DNA of 59,497 nt from Perkinsus chesapeaki (taxonomy: Eukaryota > Perkinsozoa > Perkinsida > Perkinsidae): NCBI GenBank assembly GCA_013115145.1, contig JAAPAO010000162.1:1-59497 (forward strand). Direction: 5' to 3'. The notes below the pieces were generated by a model. It had not been told where the DNA came from. It was given only the letters and a program-made list of their open reading frames with translations, and searched no databases. The translations under genes were made by a program, and so were the position numbers. Of this stretch, positions 45,885 through 55,843 are shown piece after piece. Numbering within the stretch: position 1 is the first letter of the stretch; each line of letters starts with the position of its first letter.

Positions 45885-46806
45885 TCAGTAATACTTACAT
45901 TTTCGGCAACGCCATTGGCTTGATCGACCGTTGCTGCCAGCCTTAGAACCGCTGGAAGCCACGACGGCACTCTTTTTGGAACCGGGTTTGCCGGAGTTTC
46001 GCTTGAAGAGCTTGCTTGGCCCTCGAGCTCGCCACCTGATGAAGGTAATCATATAAGGATGTTATAAAGACGGGGCTCTGATCCGGTATCAATGGGTTCC
46101 CATCCAATTCACAGTATACAGCGCCGATGAGCACTTACTCTTCGCAGGGATGGGCGTCCTCGTAGCGGTGCTTCAGACATATCTTAGTATGGCACTTGGG
46201 GCACTCATACGAGTTAACTTCGGTAAGCCTTTCCCGGCATCCCTGAAAACACAAATTCTGTCCCCGTCTTCAATCAGTTACAGCTACTACCTCAACAGGG
46301 CACTTTTGAAGCCTCGGTTTGTTGTAGTTCTCCGGCCGACATTCTGTCGAATTTGAGTGTCGCTGAAAGGCTTCATTTTCGGTTTCACCGGATAACTAAA
46401 GCAACGTAATGATTAACACCGGCCGAGCTAAGAATCATCATTCATTCTTCATCAGTCTTCTTTTCGAGGTCTATTTCATAACTATCAATAATATTATTTC
46501 ACAGCTGGAGCCTTCAAGCCCTTCAAATTCATCATATCCGCCAAAGACCTTACCAAATGGATAGACGCTCTGCACAACGGACAGATGATGACCTGCTGCT
46601 TGTTATATGCAGTCGAATTGAGATATGGACAGTTATGAGCCTCATACGTTCGATGATCAAGGCAAAATCTGATAGAAAAATCGTAAATAATTTCCCTTGT
46701 GTTTCGGTTACTCCTTATGGCAACGATCACACTCAAAAGGTAGAAAATCCTGTTGATGACAGTAAGGCTCTGCACAGTGCGCTCCAAGATCGGCGAAGTC
46801 AGTCAT
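45885..46806 (-). CDS. ZFAND2: Two-AN1 zinc-finger protein, ZFAND2-like
   Basis: ATG 46806. The first exon gives MTDFADLGAHCAEPYCHQQD and FLPFECDRCHK. A 43-nt GTAACC...ATCAG intron joins it to DFCLDHRTYEAHNCPY, completing a canonical AN1 finger followed by VIICPLCRASI. After an intron beginning GTAAGGTC, a second AN1 is encoded around 46140-46260 (GCRERLTEVNSYECPKCHT, KICLKHRYEDAHPCEE). A polar tail ends QWRCRKC. ZFAND2/AIRAP proteins have two tandem AN1 fingers and adapt the proteasome during arsenite and folding stress. The stop at 45885-45887 follows a perfect GTAAGT donor, so another exon below this point is possible. Confidence 0.8.
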
Positions 46807-47516
46807 TATGTATATAAAACTGTATAACTAATTAGACAACTACTTACAGCTACTAGGGTAATAGATGGACCACAGGCATCGAATAGTCTGCCTAAGCTTG
46901 ATTGTAAACTGACTGTTGTTCAGCAATCACAGCCAAGGCCAGGACATTGCAGAAGATGATACTAGACGAACAGTTCGACTGGAGCGGCAGGATACGAAGT
47001 CCCGAATGCACCACAAATGGGTTACAGGCTGTGATTTACAGCTAGCAACAACGACATTTGCTGCTAACATGTCAACTTCAGCTGACTAAGCGTCGTAATT
47101 GGGACATCTGATAGCCATACTGCATTGGGAACTACATTTTCCCCTTCGTCGTAGAAACTGCATTCCTCGGGCACCCAAAAAAGCGATCGGAATTCTGCGA
47201 GATTTACGTAGCATTTTCCGTTTTCTTTGCCAGCGTGTCTTGACTATAAGCGTATACCGAAGCAGCACTGAAGGGGGGTTACACCCACACTCGCTGAGTC
47301 CTGTGAACAAAAGGCAAATGTTATGTTTAAAGTAACTGTGGAAGGAAGCAATAATGATGACTAACAGTGATGGTTTAGTATTATTATTATCATCAGTAAT
47401 ATAACAGGTGATTTCACAGGTGGGGATATAACTAATACAAACAACGACATTTTATATATCATGCATCTTATGCTGCTTCAGTCACGGCTGCTCTCCCCGG
47501 GACACTGATACTGCAC
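46807..47516. other. Intergenic, no gene recognised
   Basis: Short frames only. The region holds upstream sequence of the AN1 gene and the 3' side of the next minus-strand fragment. Confidence 0.45.
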
Positions 47517-47900
47517 CTAATCAAACAACGTCCACGAGAAGAAGCTTAAGTCGTTTAAGCCTACTGCCAGCATCTGCCTCAGAGTGTCGATGATGCGACT
47601 TTCTTGCAGTCGATGTCCGGCTAGTAGGGCTGTGATCCTCGCCCGAGGAAGAGATGACGCTGGGGGGTGTTTGAGTCTCCGGTGTGCCACCAATGCTAAC
47701 TTCCAATACACTCGAGCCTGAGCTCAAAAAGTATCTTCAAGGATACAAAATAGGTCGACTTGCCTGCGGGTGAAGATTTCTTCTTGCTTCCCTTCAGCAT
47801 TTTAGTGAACCCTCTAAAAGGCTTCGGGACCGACCGACCTAAATTCCAAGTCATATATCCATTCCACCATGGATCCTACTGCCAGATTGCGAATGGTCCT
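47517..47900 (-). CDS. Uncharacterised gene fragment, C-terminal exons
   Basis: A minus-strand last exon reads SSVLEVSIGGTPETQTPPSV and continues Ser/Thr-rich, then basic (RLKRLKLLLVDVV, stop at 47517). An upstream exon at about 47775-47880 reads NGYMTWNLGRSVPKPFRGFT with a Lys-rich end (KMLKGSKKKSSPAG). The join would need a GC-AG intron or a different donor. The 5' end is not found and no family is recognised. Confidence 0.35.
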
Positions 47901-48446
47901 TGGCATGTTGATCGACTGGTTCAACCTCCTCTGCATGGTGGGGTGCCAATGGTAAGGCAGATGCCTCTTTATCTGAATACCAGCATTGACTTTATTAATA
48001 CGCGTAATGTAAAGAAAATATATATCAACGAAAATAACGACATCAGATCAAACTGGTAAACAGCGTACGGGCTACAGTCACAAAACCAATGTAGCTCCTT
48101 ATTGGTAAAACAATTGTACATGAAGCTAGTCTGTATTTATAATAAACATGGACAAACAAAGAGTCTCCTTACATATTCTCTTGGCTAATACCTACAAATA
48201 CTGCCTAGCTATTGCCCACACTATCTTAACTGGTAGAGTGTAACAAGCTCTATATAGAGCAGCACCATATAAGTAAATGATGGTGTCACCATAAATGTAA
48301 GGTGCGATGATACATATCTTATAATGAAATGGAGTAGAACTAACGGTTAGTGTAGCAGATGGTTATTATATTACGATACATGTTGCACATATGGTGTCAA
48401 AGTTCCAATAATTGAGCCTCGAAAAAATACTTTGTACACACACATT
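47901..48446. other. AT-rich intergenic region
   Basis: Nothing recognisable except possible 5' exons of the preceding fragment. Base composition is clearly more AT-rich than in the surrounding genes. Confidence 0.4.
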
Positions 48447-50802
48447 TTAACACCCTTTATGATTGCATCCTCCAATAGCATTACCATAATTAACTGTCCC
48501 AACCTTCTCCTCTAGAGCCTGCTTAAGCTCTAGATTCTGGGAGAGCACAGTGCTGAAGTCTGATGATGCAAGTTGGGATTGGTGCAAAACAGATTCGTAT
48601 CTGAAAGAAAAGATAATCAGTAAGTGAGTTTCGGTCTAATAGCATGACAGCTCTTCGCTATAAGACTTGATAAATACAAAAAGACTACATAATATAAAAT
48701 ATGACAGTATACAATAACGATGCCACTCAGCGGCAGCCCCTGGTCAAGTGTTACAATACTATGTACATATATCGTATTTAGACTCAGTACTCTACTCCCT
48801 ATTAAACCCTAATCTGAAGTCTCATCAACCAGAAGTGTAGGAAATACCACTAACTTACCTTGACTCCATCGCTCGATACTTCTTGGACAACTGCTCAATC
48901 TTCGCATCACGATGTGTTACCTATTGCACATTTAGCTACACCTAATTCTGTAAGACACTTCTTGTGGAGATTATGATACTTTTCTACAAGCAGTGTGCTG
49001 TTGAATCTAAGGGCCTATGTTTGGCAGCCAGACTTTATGTGTCTACGTACCTGGCTCGTAAAACCATCTAGCTGATGGTATATTTCAATTTATCCCTCAG
49101 AGATTAAATAAGATCTCAATAAATGAAGAAGTCAATGCTCCTTCAAACCAAAGATAGAAGTTGTAAATGACGGCAATTTGGATAATCATCTAATGCTGCT
49201 ACCCAACGCATAGTGCTCCTTCCCATTAGGCCTACTACCTCGATCTCCAATGCAGAGTACTCAGTTTGCAGCTTGTCATGTGCCTTAGCCAGCGCTTGGA
49301 ACTTTGCGACAAGAGCTTCATACCTATAAATGCCGTTGCCAAGGATCGAACCTTCGCCGCCACTACTCATCCTTGGGGACCATATTATCCGGGGTATCCT
49401 GAGGCCCGACGCTCTTCCCTCCCGAAGTGGTGTCTGAATCCTGTGCACCACTTCCTACGGAAACCCCAAGGTGCTTCGCATCGGGGTCGAATATTTTATA
49501 CTGAAACGAATCGAGTGATGAAGTCTACCGAGCCTTCCTTGGCGCATTACAGACAGCCCAGAGGACTCTATTTTGTCCCGGGTGACTTTGGGTGGCACCG
49601 ATGCTATATCTGCCTTCATAGATATCATATTAGTGCCTTGGCAGGTCTGACCAACTCGGACGAAATGCCATTCTGAGGGAAGATTCGGGGGAAAGATGGT
49701 ATGAATTGTACTACCTCCTTGGTCGAAGACAAAGACCCCGACGATAACGCTGGGGTAATGGACAGAGCCTCCACCATCCGTTAAACGAACGAAAGTTGAT
49801 GAGACTGATGTTGTGGGAAGCTGAGTTAGTAGACCTGATAGGTCAAGCATGCATATTACACTGAGAAAAGATGCGCAAAGAGAAGCCGCAGACTGGTAGC
49901 AATACCCAATAGTGGACTTTATGCACATAATTGCACACACACGTTATCGGCGGATAAATATTCTGATTAAATCCTTGGAATTTCGTTACGTTTTCAGGAA
50001 ATTTCTGACAAAATCTGACGTTTTTCCCCATTCCTATTCAAGAAGATCCGGGAGCCCTACTGGGTAAGGGCAACAGCAGTATTGCCGGTACATGCACCTG
50101 TGGTTGCTTGAATGTAGCGGCGAGGAGACAAACATCCGAGAGAGACTCCGGCCTGTTTTCGCACCACCCTGCATTAGAGAGTTTATTCCCGATCCGGAAG
50201 TACTCAGGCTCATCTGACGATGATACCCAGATATCATCGCACTGCCTACTATTTGACCAAGCTATTTGCTATCCCTCCCCCTACTACCAGATTGTCTGCT
50301 TCTTTTAACCTGAGCCGCTAGTTTAGCTCCGAATTTGCGTTCAAATATATCATCACTAGTAGCCCTGTAAAGCACTCGACCATCGACCTCAGACTTGATC
50401 AAAAACTCAAGCCCTGGTAACTGAGGAGATGCCCTCTATTCCCTATCAGCAGCACCACCGACAAGCTCCTACATCCAATATGTTCTCATTGTTATAACAA
50501 CTAGCACACATAACAATAAGGCGATCCTCTTTTATTCGACTACAGTCCAGCAGGATGGAGCCTCCATCCGATTCATCCAGCGTCACAGCGCCTGAGTGGG
50601 GGCGAATGAGGGCCAATAGAGGGGCATGGGGTATTACCGTCACAGGCAGAGTGACTGTTGAAAAAGACCGTCCCATCGAGGACATAAGAACATGATGACG
50701 CTGAGTTGGTGAGCTCCCCTTGCCGTCGAAAGATACTAAAATAGGATAGTCAGATCCAAACTCGCCTGGAGAAGGGTTAAGATGTTCGGTGCAGCCAGAC
50801 AT
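48447..50802 (-). CDS. Uncharacterised protein: beta-rich N-terminus, coiled-coil C-terminus
   Basis: ATG 50802 (MSGCTEHLNPSPGEFGSDYP). The first exon continues to ENILD, and an intron whose acceptor precedes LPGLEFLIKSEVDGRVLYRA restores the frame. Later exons: DDIWVSSSDEPEYFRIGN (about 50110-50225); TFVRLTDGGGSVHYPSVIVG with SEWHFVRVGQTCQ (49600-49800); a Gly/Ser/Asp-rich exon near 49400; YEALVAKFQALAKAHDKLQT (49190-49323); and a final coiled coil LSQNLELKQALEEKVG to TAA 48447-48449. Intron 49324-49380 carries a tRNA-like T-arm. No family is recognised. Some middle joins are uncertain, and two genes cannot be excluded. Confidence 0.45.
49324..49380 (-). repeat. 57-nt intron with T-arm, sense to gene
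   Basis: A GTCCCC...TTATAG intron of the minus-strand gene. Read on that strand it contains GAAGGTTCGATCCTTGGC; the plus-strand GGATCGAACC is at 49343-49352. Confidence 0.5.
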
Positions 50803-51104
50803 TACTATTATAAGTAGCAACACGCCCCATTAATCATGCCCCACTAGAGAGTCATAAGCAGCTTCGAGGCACTCACCGTGTACAGGAAACATTCATTGAT
50901 ACATATAGAACGGAGGCTTCTGCGGAGGCTAGAGTGAATTTATTCCAAGTACTTGCACCGTAAGGCAGATTGCATCCCCAGTAGGTAGGTGTTGGAAGGG
51001 GAACTAAATGCTACTATCAATTTGGAAAGGACTGCTAGTAGGTGCAGTTGCTACGCAGCGCTAATGTATATACACCCCAGCAAGCAGCTTCACTAGGCCC
51101 TCTA
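50803..51104. other. Intergenic
   Basis: A spacer of about 300 bp between two minus-strand genes. Nothing recognised. Confidence 0.5.
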
Positions 51105-51591
51105 TTACCTCGCATGGAGATCAATCTCGACTTTAGGTGCCCGGCAAGTGACTCTACAAGGCACTGCTTGCGGTATCTCCCTCTTCGCATCAACTGCCGG
51201 CTTAGTCTGGCCCTCCGGACTCGCCTCAGGCGGTGACGTTTCAGGAGGCTGGACAGGCTCCCCAGATTTAGGGGAAGATGAGTTAGTCGTAGAGGAGGGC
51301 ATGCCGTTGAACGCCCGATGGATAATTGAAAATAAATCTGACGATTCCGTCTCGGACAAAAACTGAAGAATCTTAGGTTAATGTGTGAAAGATACGAAAC
51401 AGGCCAGAATCATCTGCATCCAAAGGTTCTTAAGGTTCCTCTCTGCCAAGAAGCCTTCCGATCCAGTCACCAATTGCTCCCTCAGACTCGCACTTCACTT
51501 CGGAACCTGGGGCCGAGCAACGCGCATAATAGCGTTGAGTAAGCTCAAGACTACGCAAGACTTCAAGATTGGTCCTATTTCCGCGATCCAT
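51105..51591 (-). CDS. Uncharacterised ~140-aa protein (three exons)
   Basis: ATG 51591 (MDRGNRTNLEVLRSLELTQR). Two very short introns, 51443-51470 (28 nt) and 51363-51395 (33 nt), are inferred. Joining gives an amphipathic helical middle (NLKNLWMQMILACFFLSETE, SSDLFSIIHRAFNG) and a Pro/Ser/Glu-rich tail to the stop at 51105. Both joins are phase-consistent and remove in-frame stops, but the first intron is unusually short. The start codon lies 18 bp from an oppositely oriented ATG at 51610. No family recognised. Confidence 0.45.
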
Positions 51592-51609
51592 CCCTCACAA
51601 TTGTTACGA

Positions 51610-54161
51610 TGGCGTACCCTCCCAAAAGCGACCCTTCCGTGAAGGCGAATAGCGAGATTGCTATTTCGACCTCTATCTCCCCCGCGAGAAGGTACAAACA
51701 ATTTTACAGAAATCCTATCAGAAAATCCGGCACTGGTTAGGGAAAAGTTGTTGGCCATTAAGAAGCGGGAAGAAATGAAGGACTTGCTTATAACTAAGCT
51801 GAAGAAGAAGCATTCCACCCATGAGGATCCCGACCAGGATGACTGCCGCAGTCAAAAGAGCGCAATGATAAAGCGAGAAGTTAACCGCTTATTGGATAAC
51901 ACCAATGCCCCTGTTACCGGTTAGTGTGGTTTTGTTAACATTAGAGCATTGAACCCTTTCAGAGGCTAATTTGGACAGGCTAGAGCGTCGGATTCAACGT
52001 AAGGTGGATACAGGCGCCCTCAAGGCAGATGATGAGGTACGGGGATAGAGCTGCTTTGCTGGCAGCAGATCTTTGGTAGATCTCTGTGGTTAGCGGTATC
52101 AGCGCTTATAGCCAGCGATCAGCTGGTAGCAGCTATAAAGGGAGGCCGAAGAGAGTTGGAGGGGGAGGAACTTTGGAGGCTATACCGGAGGGTATATAGA
52201 GATTTATAGGATAGCGTTTGGATAGGGTCATTAGATGACGAGAATTTGAGCGTTAACGGCAAGGGAGTAGAAGGCCAGAGACGATTCAATTGGAGCAGAC
52301 TTGATGAGTAAGCCGAGTGCCGGGATCGAACCTGGGACCTATGGGTTATAAGATACTCTCAATATCTACACGAGCAGGACAGCATTCGGCAAAAGCTCAA
52401 TGAGCTCGAGGTGAAGAAGCGCTTGTCTGAAGATTTGGGTCGGCAAGTGAGGCTTCGAAGGGACGTGACTGCGAGAAGTGCCGTTCCGACGTAGATACGG
52501 GATAGCCGGGCGAGGAAGACTCAAATCCAGGAAGAGGAAAAGAAGTAGTAGTGTTGGACATGGACATTTTGGTAGGGGATTTGGCAAGGTATCTTGAGAA
52601 CCAGCTGGTGGAGCTAGACGAGTGGCAGAAGTACGAAGATAAGGCTAATGCAGAGAGAAAGGAGAAGGCTATGAAGGTAAGGTGGCTGGGGATTGTGGAA
52701 GATGGTATTGTGGTGGTGGTAGGAACAAAGGGACAGACAGCTGCAGATCAATTTCGATAAGGCTAGGCAGGATAGGGAACTTGAAAAGCGAAGGTGAGGG
52801 GGTCGAAGTGAAGATAGTAGGAGGAAGTGTGGTAGGAATGAGGAGGCGAAACTGGTAGAGAAGATTACAAGGGAGATGGCTTTAGAGAAGCAGAAGATAC
52901 TAAAGAGGAAGCAGGTGAGGGATTCGCCCTTATCGAAGGCATTCAGCATACATAAAGGGGATTAGAATGCTAGGATGTGTAGGACCGCTCGCTGCACCGA
53001 GATTCTAAGCGGTCGTACAGTAGTTTAACGCGATCCCTAACTCTGGAATGATTATTCAAATAAGGAGTATTTGTTCATTATGGGATATTATATCTCATTA
53101 TCGTAATCATCAATTATTGTATTTTTTCTTGTTAGGCTCAAAGAGCGGCGATGGTCGCTATTATGAAGGAGAACGCCGAGGAACGTAAGATAAGGGAAGC
53201 AGAGAAGCTGAGGCAAATACAGTTCGATATCGAAAGCATGGCCGAATACAATAGGATTCTAGACGCCCAAGAGAAGGTGACATCCCTAGGGCTGGGCTCG
53301 ATTGGGGACTGCTGTGTCTGTAGGCTAGAAAGGATGAGTTGGAGGCTCGTGTTGCTAGGCAGAAGGCTTTAATGGAAGCTATGAAAGAAACGGTAAGGAG
53401 ATAGGGGGAAGTGAAGGGCATTGGTGAGGGTAGGTTGTAAAGGAGCAGAATGCGAAGGCTAATGAGATGCTCGAAAGGGCGGATAAGCAGCAGGCAGAGG
53501 CAAATGCAAGAGCTGAGGAGAGGGATAGATTGAAGGAAGAAAGGCTTAGGGATATGAGACATCAAACGCAAGAGTAGTGATGCTGCCGGGGATCGAACCA
53601 GGGTCGTTAGCATGCCAAGTGTGATAGTTACCTGTTCCAACAAATGGCAGAGAAAGAATCTCGTAAAAAGCATGCTCAAATGCTCAAGGATTTGCAAGCC
53701 CAGATTTTAGAGAGCGACACCAGAGCGTAGGACTATCAGTAATCGCCCTGTTACATGTCCCGTTAGTTACCTTGACAACGAGGCAATGCGAGCTCAGCAA
53801 CGAAGGGAATATAATATTGAACATAGGAAGCTATTGGAGAAGCAAATGAAGGATAAGTAATACTTAAGACGGAGATGTTTATTAATAGACTGGCGGGCCG
53901 TTTAAGGCCGCCTGAAGTTTACGTCCGGTAGAGTGTCGTTTGGTCCTTTAGGGAGCAGCAGAACGTCGTTGCGAAGTACGAGATGTCGCCAGTGGAGATC
54001 CGCATCAACCGTCAACTATTGAATGTTGTTGATAAGTCTCTAAAGGAGAGGGATGAGGCAATGGCGGGTAATAAGGGAATCTTGGTAGAGCTCATGGTGG
54101 TGGTCTTCAGTATTAGAGCACGAAGCAACGGAAGAGGAGGAAGTACATGAGGAAGAGTAAT
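51610..54161 (+). CDS. Flagellar-type coiled-coil protein (multi-exon)
   Basis: Charged helical exons: about 51720-51921 (NPALVREKLLAIKKREEMKD); 51961-52038 (EANLDRLERRIQRKVDTGAL); 52130-52180; 52209-52307 ending WSRLDE; 52353-52491 (YSQYLHEQDSIRQKLNELEV); 52560-52676; 53138-53277 (AMVAIMKENAEERKIREAEK then EYNRILDAQEK); 53330-53395; 53445-53573; 53628-53730 (YLFQQMAEKESRKKH); 53775-53860; and 53958-54090 (EMSPVEIRINRQLLNVVDKS). An acidic end stops at TAA 54159-54161. The MAIMKEN / YNRILDAQEK / QMAEKE order resembles axonemal trichohyalin/plectin-homology-like proteins; the exact member is unknown. ATG 51610 is the only nearby start, but its join to the next exon is out of phase, so the 5' end is uncertain. 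Confidence 0.55.
52308..52352 (+). repeat. 45-nt intron, antisense tRNA-Ile-like
   Basis: The intron starts GTAAGCCGAG and ends TTATAAG. It contains GGATCGAACC (52323-52332) and, on the minus strand, a CTTATAA loop (UAU, Ile-like). An acceptor-like CCGAATG strand in the next exon pairs 6 of 7 with CACTCGG in the intron. Removal joins WSRLDE to YSQYL in frame. Confidence 0.55.
53574..53627 (+). repeat. 54-nt intron, antisense T-arm
   Basis: The intron starts GTAGTGATGC and ends GTGATAG. It contains GGATCGAACC (53590-53599) and TTAGCATGCCAAG, like an antisense anticodon arm. Removal joins RHQTQ to DYLFQQMAEKE. The T-stem pairs 4 of 5. Confidence 0.55.
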
Positions 54162-54444
54162 TGAATAAGGGCATGCAGCGATGTGCATAGACAATAATGG
54201 TGTCGTAGTAGAAGGATGTATGTTGTGTTAAAGTGGCCTAAGTGGGGGAAAGTATTAACAACTACACCGTTAAAGGCTGAAATAGACATGAGTCGTTTTG
54301 GAATTGTATTTCCATTAGGGTGTTTAGTAGGATTTACTTAGAAATAAAATCGGTTTCCTGAATCTCAGCGCTAGATGGTGTAGTAGCCCAGTTAGACTAG
54401 TTCGAGGAGTTTGAGTTCATTAGACCGTCAACGTTCGTATTCCT
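54162..54444. other. Intergenic
   Basis: A spacer of about 280 bp between two plus-strand genes. No promoter motif was recognised. Confidence 0.5.
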
Positions 54445-55843
54445 ATGACGGATACAACACAGGCTTCAACGGCCAATGGAGACTATCTATTACAATATAT
54501 TGTGGTGCGAAAGGATCTGATGAAGGATAAAAAGGTATGGAATCAAGGCGCTGTTATAGCACAGGTAATATATTGGAGGATAGTCCTGCCTAGGAGATTA
54601 TGCTACCATTGCTGGCGTGATGGCTCGATGTGGGCGCCCGGTTACCCGGTCCTGTGAAGAAACGGTCCGGACCGGCCCGGAAGTCCTTCCAAATTCCGCT
54701 CCCCGTCCGTAAAGCGGATGAGTCCTGTCCGGTTTACTCCGGGGGAGAGCCGGGCTTACCGAACGAACCCTGTCCGGACTTGCCCGCGCCGGTCTGCGGC
54801 GAGGGCGAAGGGTAACGTGGCGTAAGGAAATTACCACCGCGGAAGGCCCACCAGAGGCGGGCCACCTCTGCTCTCACCGTAGCCATCGCCGATAGTTATG
54901 CTTAGAAACAGCTGGCTGGTGTGGAGGAACATGTTCGCACTGGTGTAGAGCAGCTAGAATTACTCAGCTTCCAAAATGATTATCCTTAGACCATCCGGGG
55001 TGATATTGATCCTTCGCTGTATGAATGCCTACGACTGATGGTCAGCAAAATGAGATCACTTTGCGCTGTTTCCTCGTGAGAAACTCTTTGGGGTTATGTC
55101 CTTCAATTCTGGGCTTTCACTACCGTCGAGCTCCAGTATCTCCTTCTTCCAGGCCTGTCACGCCTCCACTGCTGCCATTTATGAGAGTATTAAGGATGCT
55201 GATACTGTGAAGTATCTATCAGACATTGATAATATGACAAAGTGTGTGTTGAAGGCTGATGATGAGGAGACTCTGCGACGTCTCTCCGAGGTAATGAGAT
55301 CTACATCATCCTGCAGCTCCTGATTTGATGATGCCTTTCTCATGGGTTGCTGAAAAATCGACTGGTCGTTCAACTTTAAAGGTTAGCGAAATGCCAAGCA
55401 TGTAATCTCCAAAGAGCCACGTCTTTTAATCATTTGCAACGTAAAACTTTGAAGTTGAAATAAAAGCCTTGGCTGTTCGGTATTTTCCATGCTTTGGCCG
55501 CGGGCCATCGTCTCTGACTGGTGAATTCACTGCGTACTAGTACTACCGTTACTGTCCGTCAATATATTGTATGGTAATCACGGTCTCAATTGGGCTTGCC
55601 GCTGTTGCTTAAGTAGTCCACTTTCAGGAGCTGTCAGCAGCTAAGGTGCCCCACAAGCTATGGATAGAACAACCTGAGAATATCCCTACCGCCCTTGCCA
55701 CCGCCCCGGCCTACAAGTCTCGTATAGGCGGGTTTTTCAAAAATCTCAAGTTACTCCGGTGCTCCTTGTGCCTTGCGTTGCCGTCGTCTGTTAGCCTTCA
55801 GCTGCGTATCTTGTATCAGTCAACTTCATTTTCAATATGGTAG
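54445..55843 (+). CDS. PTRHD1: PTRHD1-like peptidyl-tRNA hydrolase (Pth2 fold), three exons
   Basis: Exon 1, 54445-54564, reads from ATG to QYIVVRKDLMKDKKVWNQGA then VIAQ. After an intron of 588 nt, exon 2 (55153-55290) gives ACHASTAAIYESIKDADTVK, then [17 protein letters not shown]. After 337 nt, exon 3 begins at 55628 with KLWIEQPENIPTALATAP and GGFFKNLKLLR. These are the QY-VLR-DL, GA-(V/I)AQACHA, LWxEQPENI and KxLRL blocks of PTRHD1/Pth2 proteins, which hydrolyse peptidyl-tRNA or related substrates. After LLR the frame runs about 20 codons further to TAG 55841-55843, overlapping the next gene's ATG at 55837. A 45-nt intron starting at GTGCTCC (about 55760) is an alternative. The long first intron holds a GC-rich island. 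Confidence 0.85.
54615..54890. other. GC-rich island inside the PTRHD1-like intron
   Basis: A stretch rich in CCGG/GGCC with short inverted repeats (GGTCCGGACC near 54665), strikingly GC-rich against AT-rich flanks. It ends with ACCGTAGCCATC (54876-54887), which equals the first 12 nt of the Perkinsus/dinoflagellate spliced leader. A frame at about 54900-55085 (LAGVEEHVRTGVEQLELLSF) may be a coding relic. A mobile or retroposed insertion is possible. Confidence 0.35.
55820..55836 (+). promoter_or_regulatory. Candidate trans-splice acceptor for STE24
   Basis: CTTGTATCAG ends 17 nt before the STE24 ATG, inside or just after the upstream PTRHD1-like coding frame. With no intergenic space for a promoter, an SL-type acceptor here would explain how the downstream mRNA is made. 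This is inference. Confidence 0.25.

Noticed and set aside
49266-49676. Plus-strand 136-codon open frame
   Set aside because: It is a shadow of supported minus-strand exons and an intron of the 48447-50802 gene.
53574-53627. A functional tRNA gene on the minus strand
   Set aside because: The T-arm is good (4 of 5 pairs), but the anticodon stem barely pairs and no matching 5' acceptor strand exists. The same holds for the other tRNA-like segments; none folds as a complete tRNA by eye.
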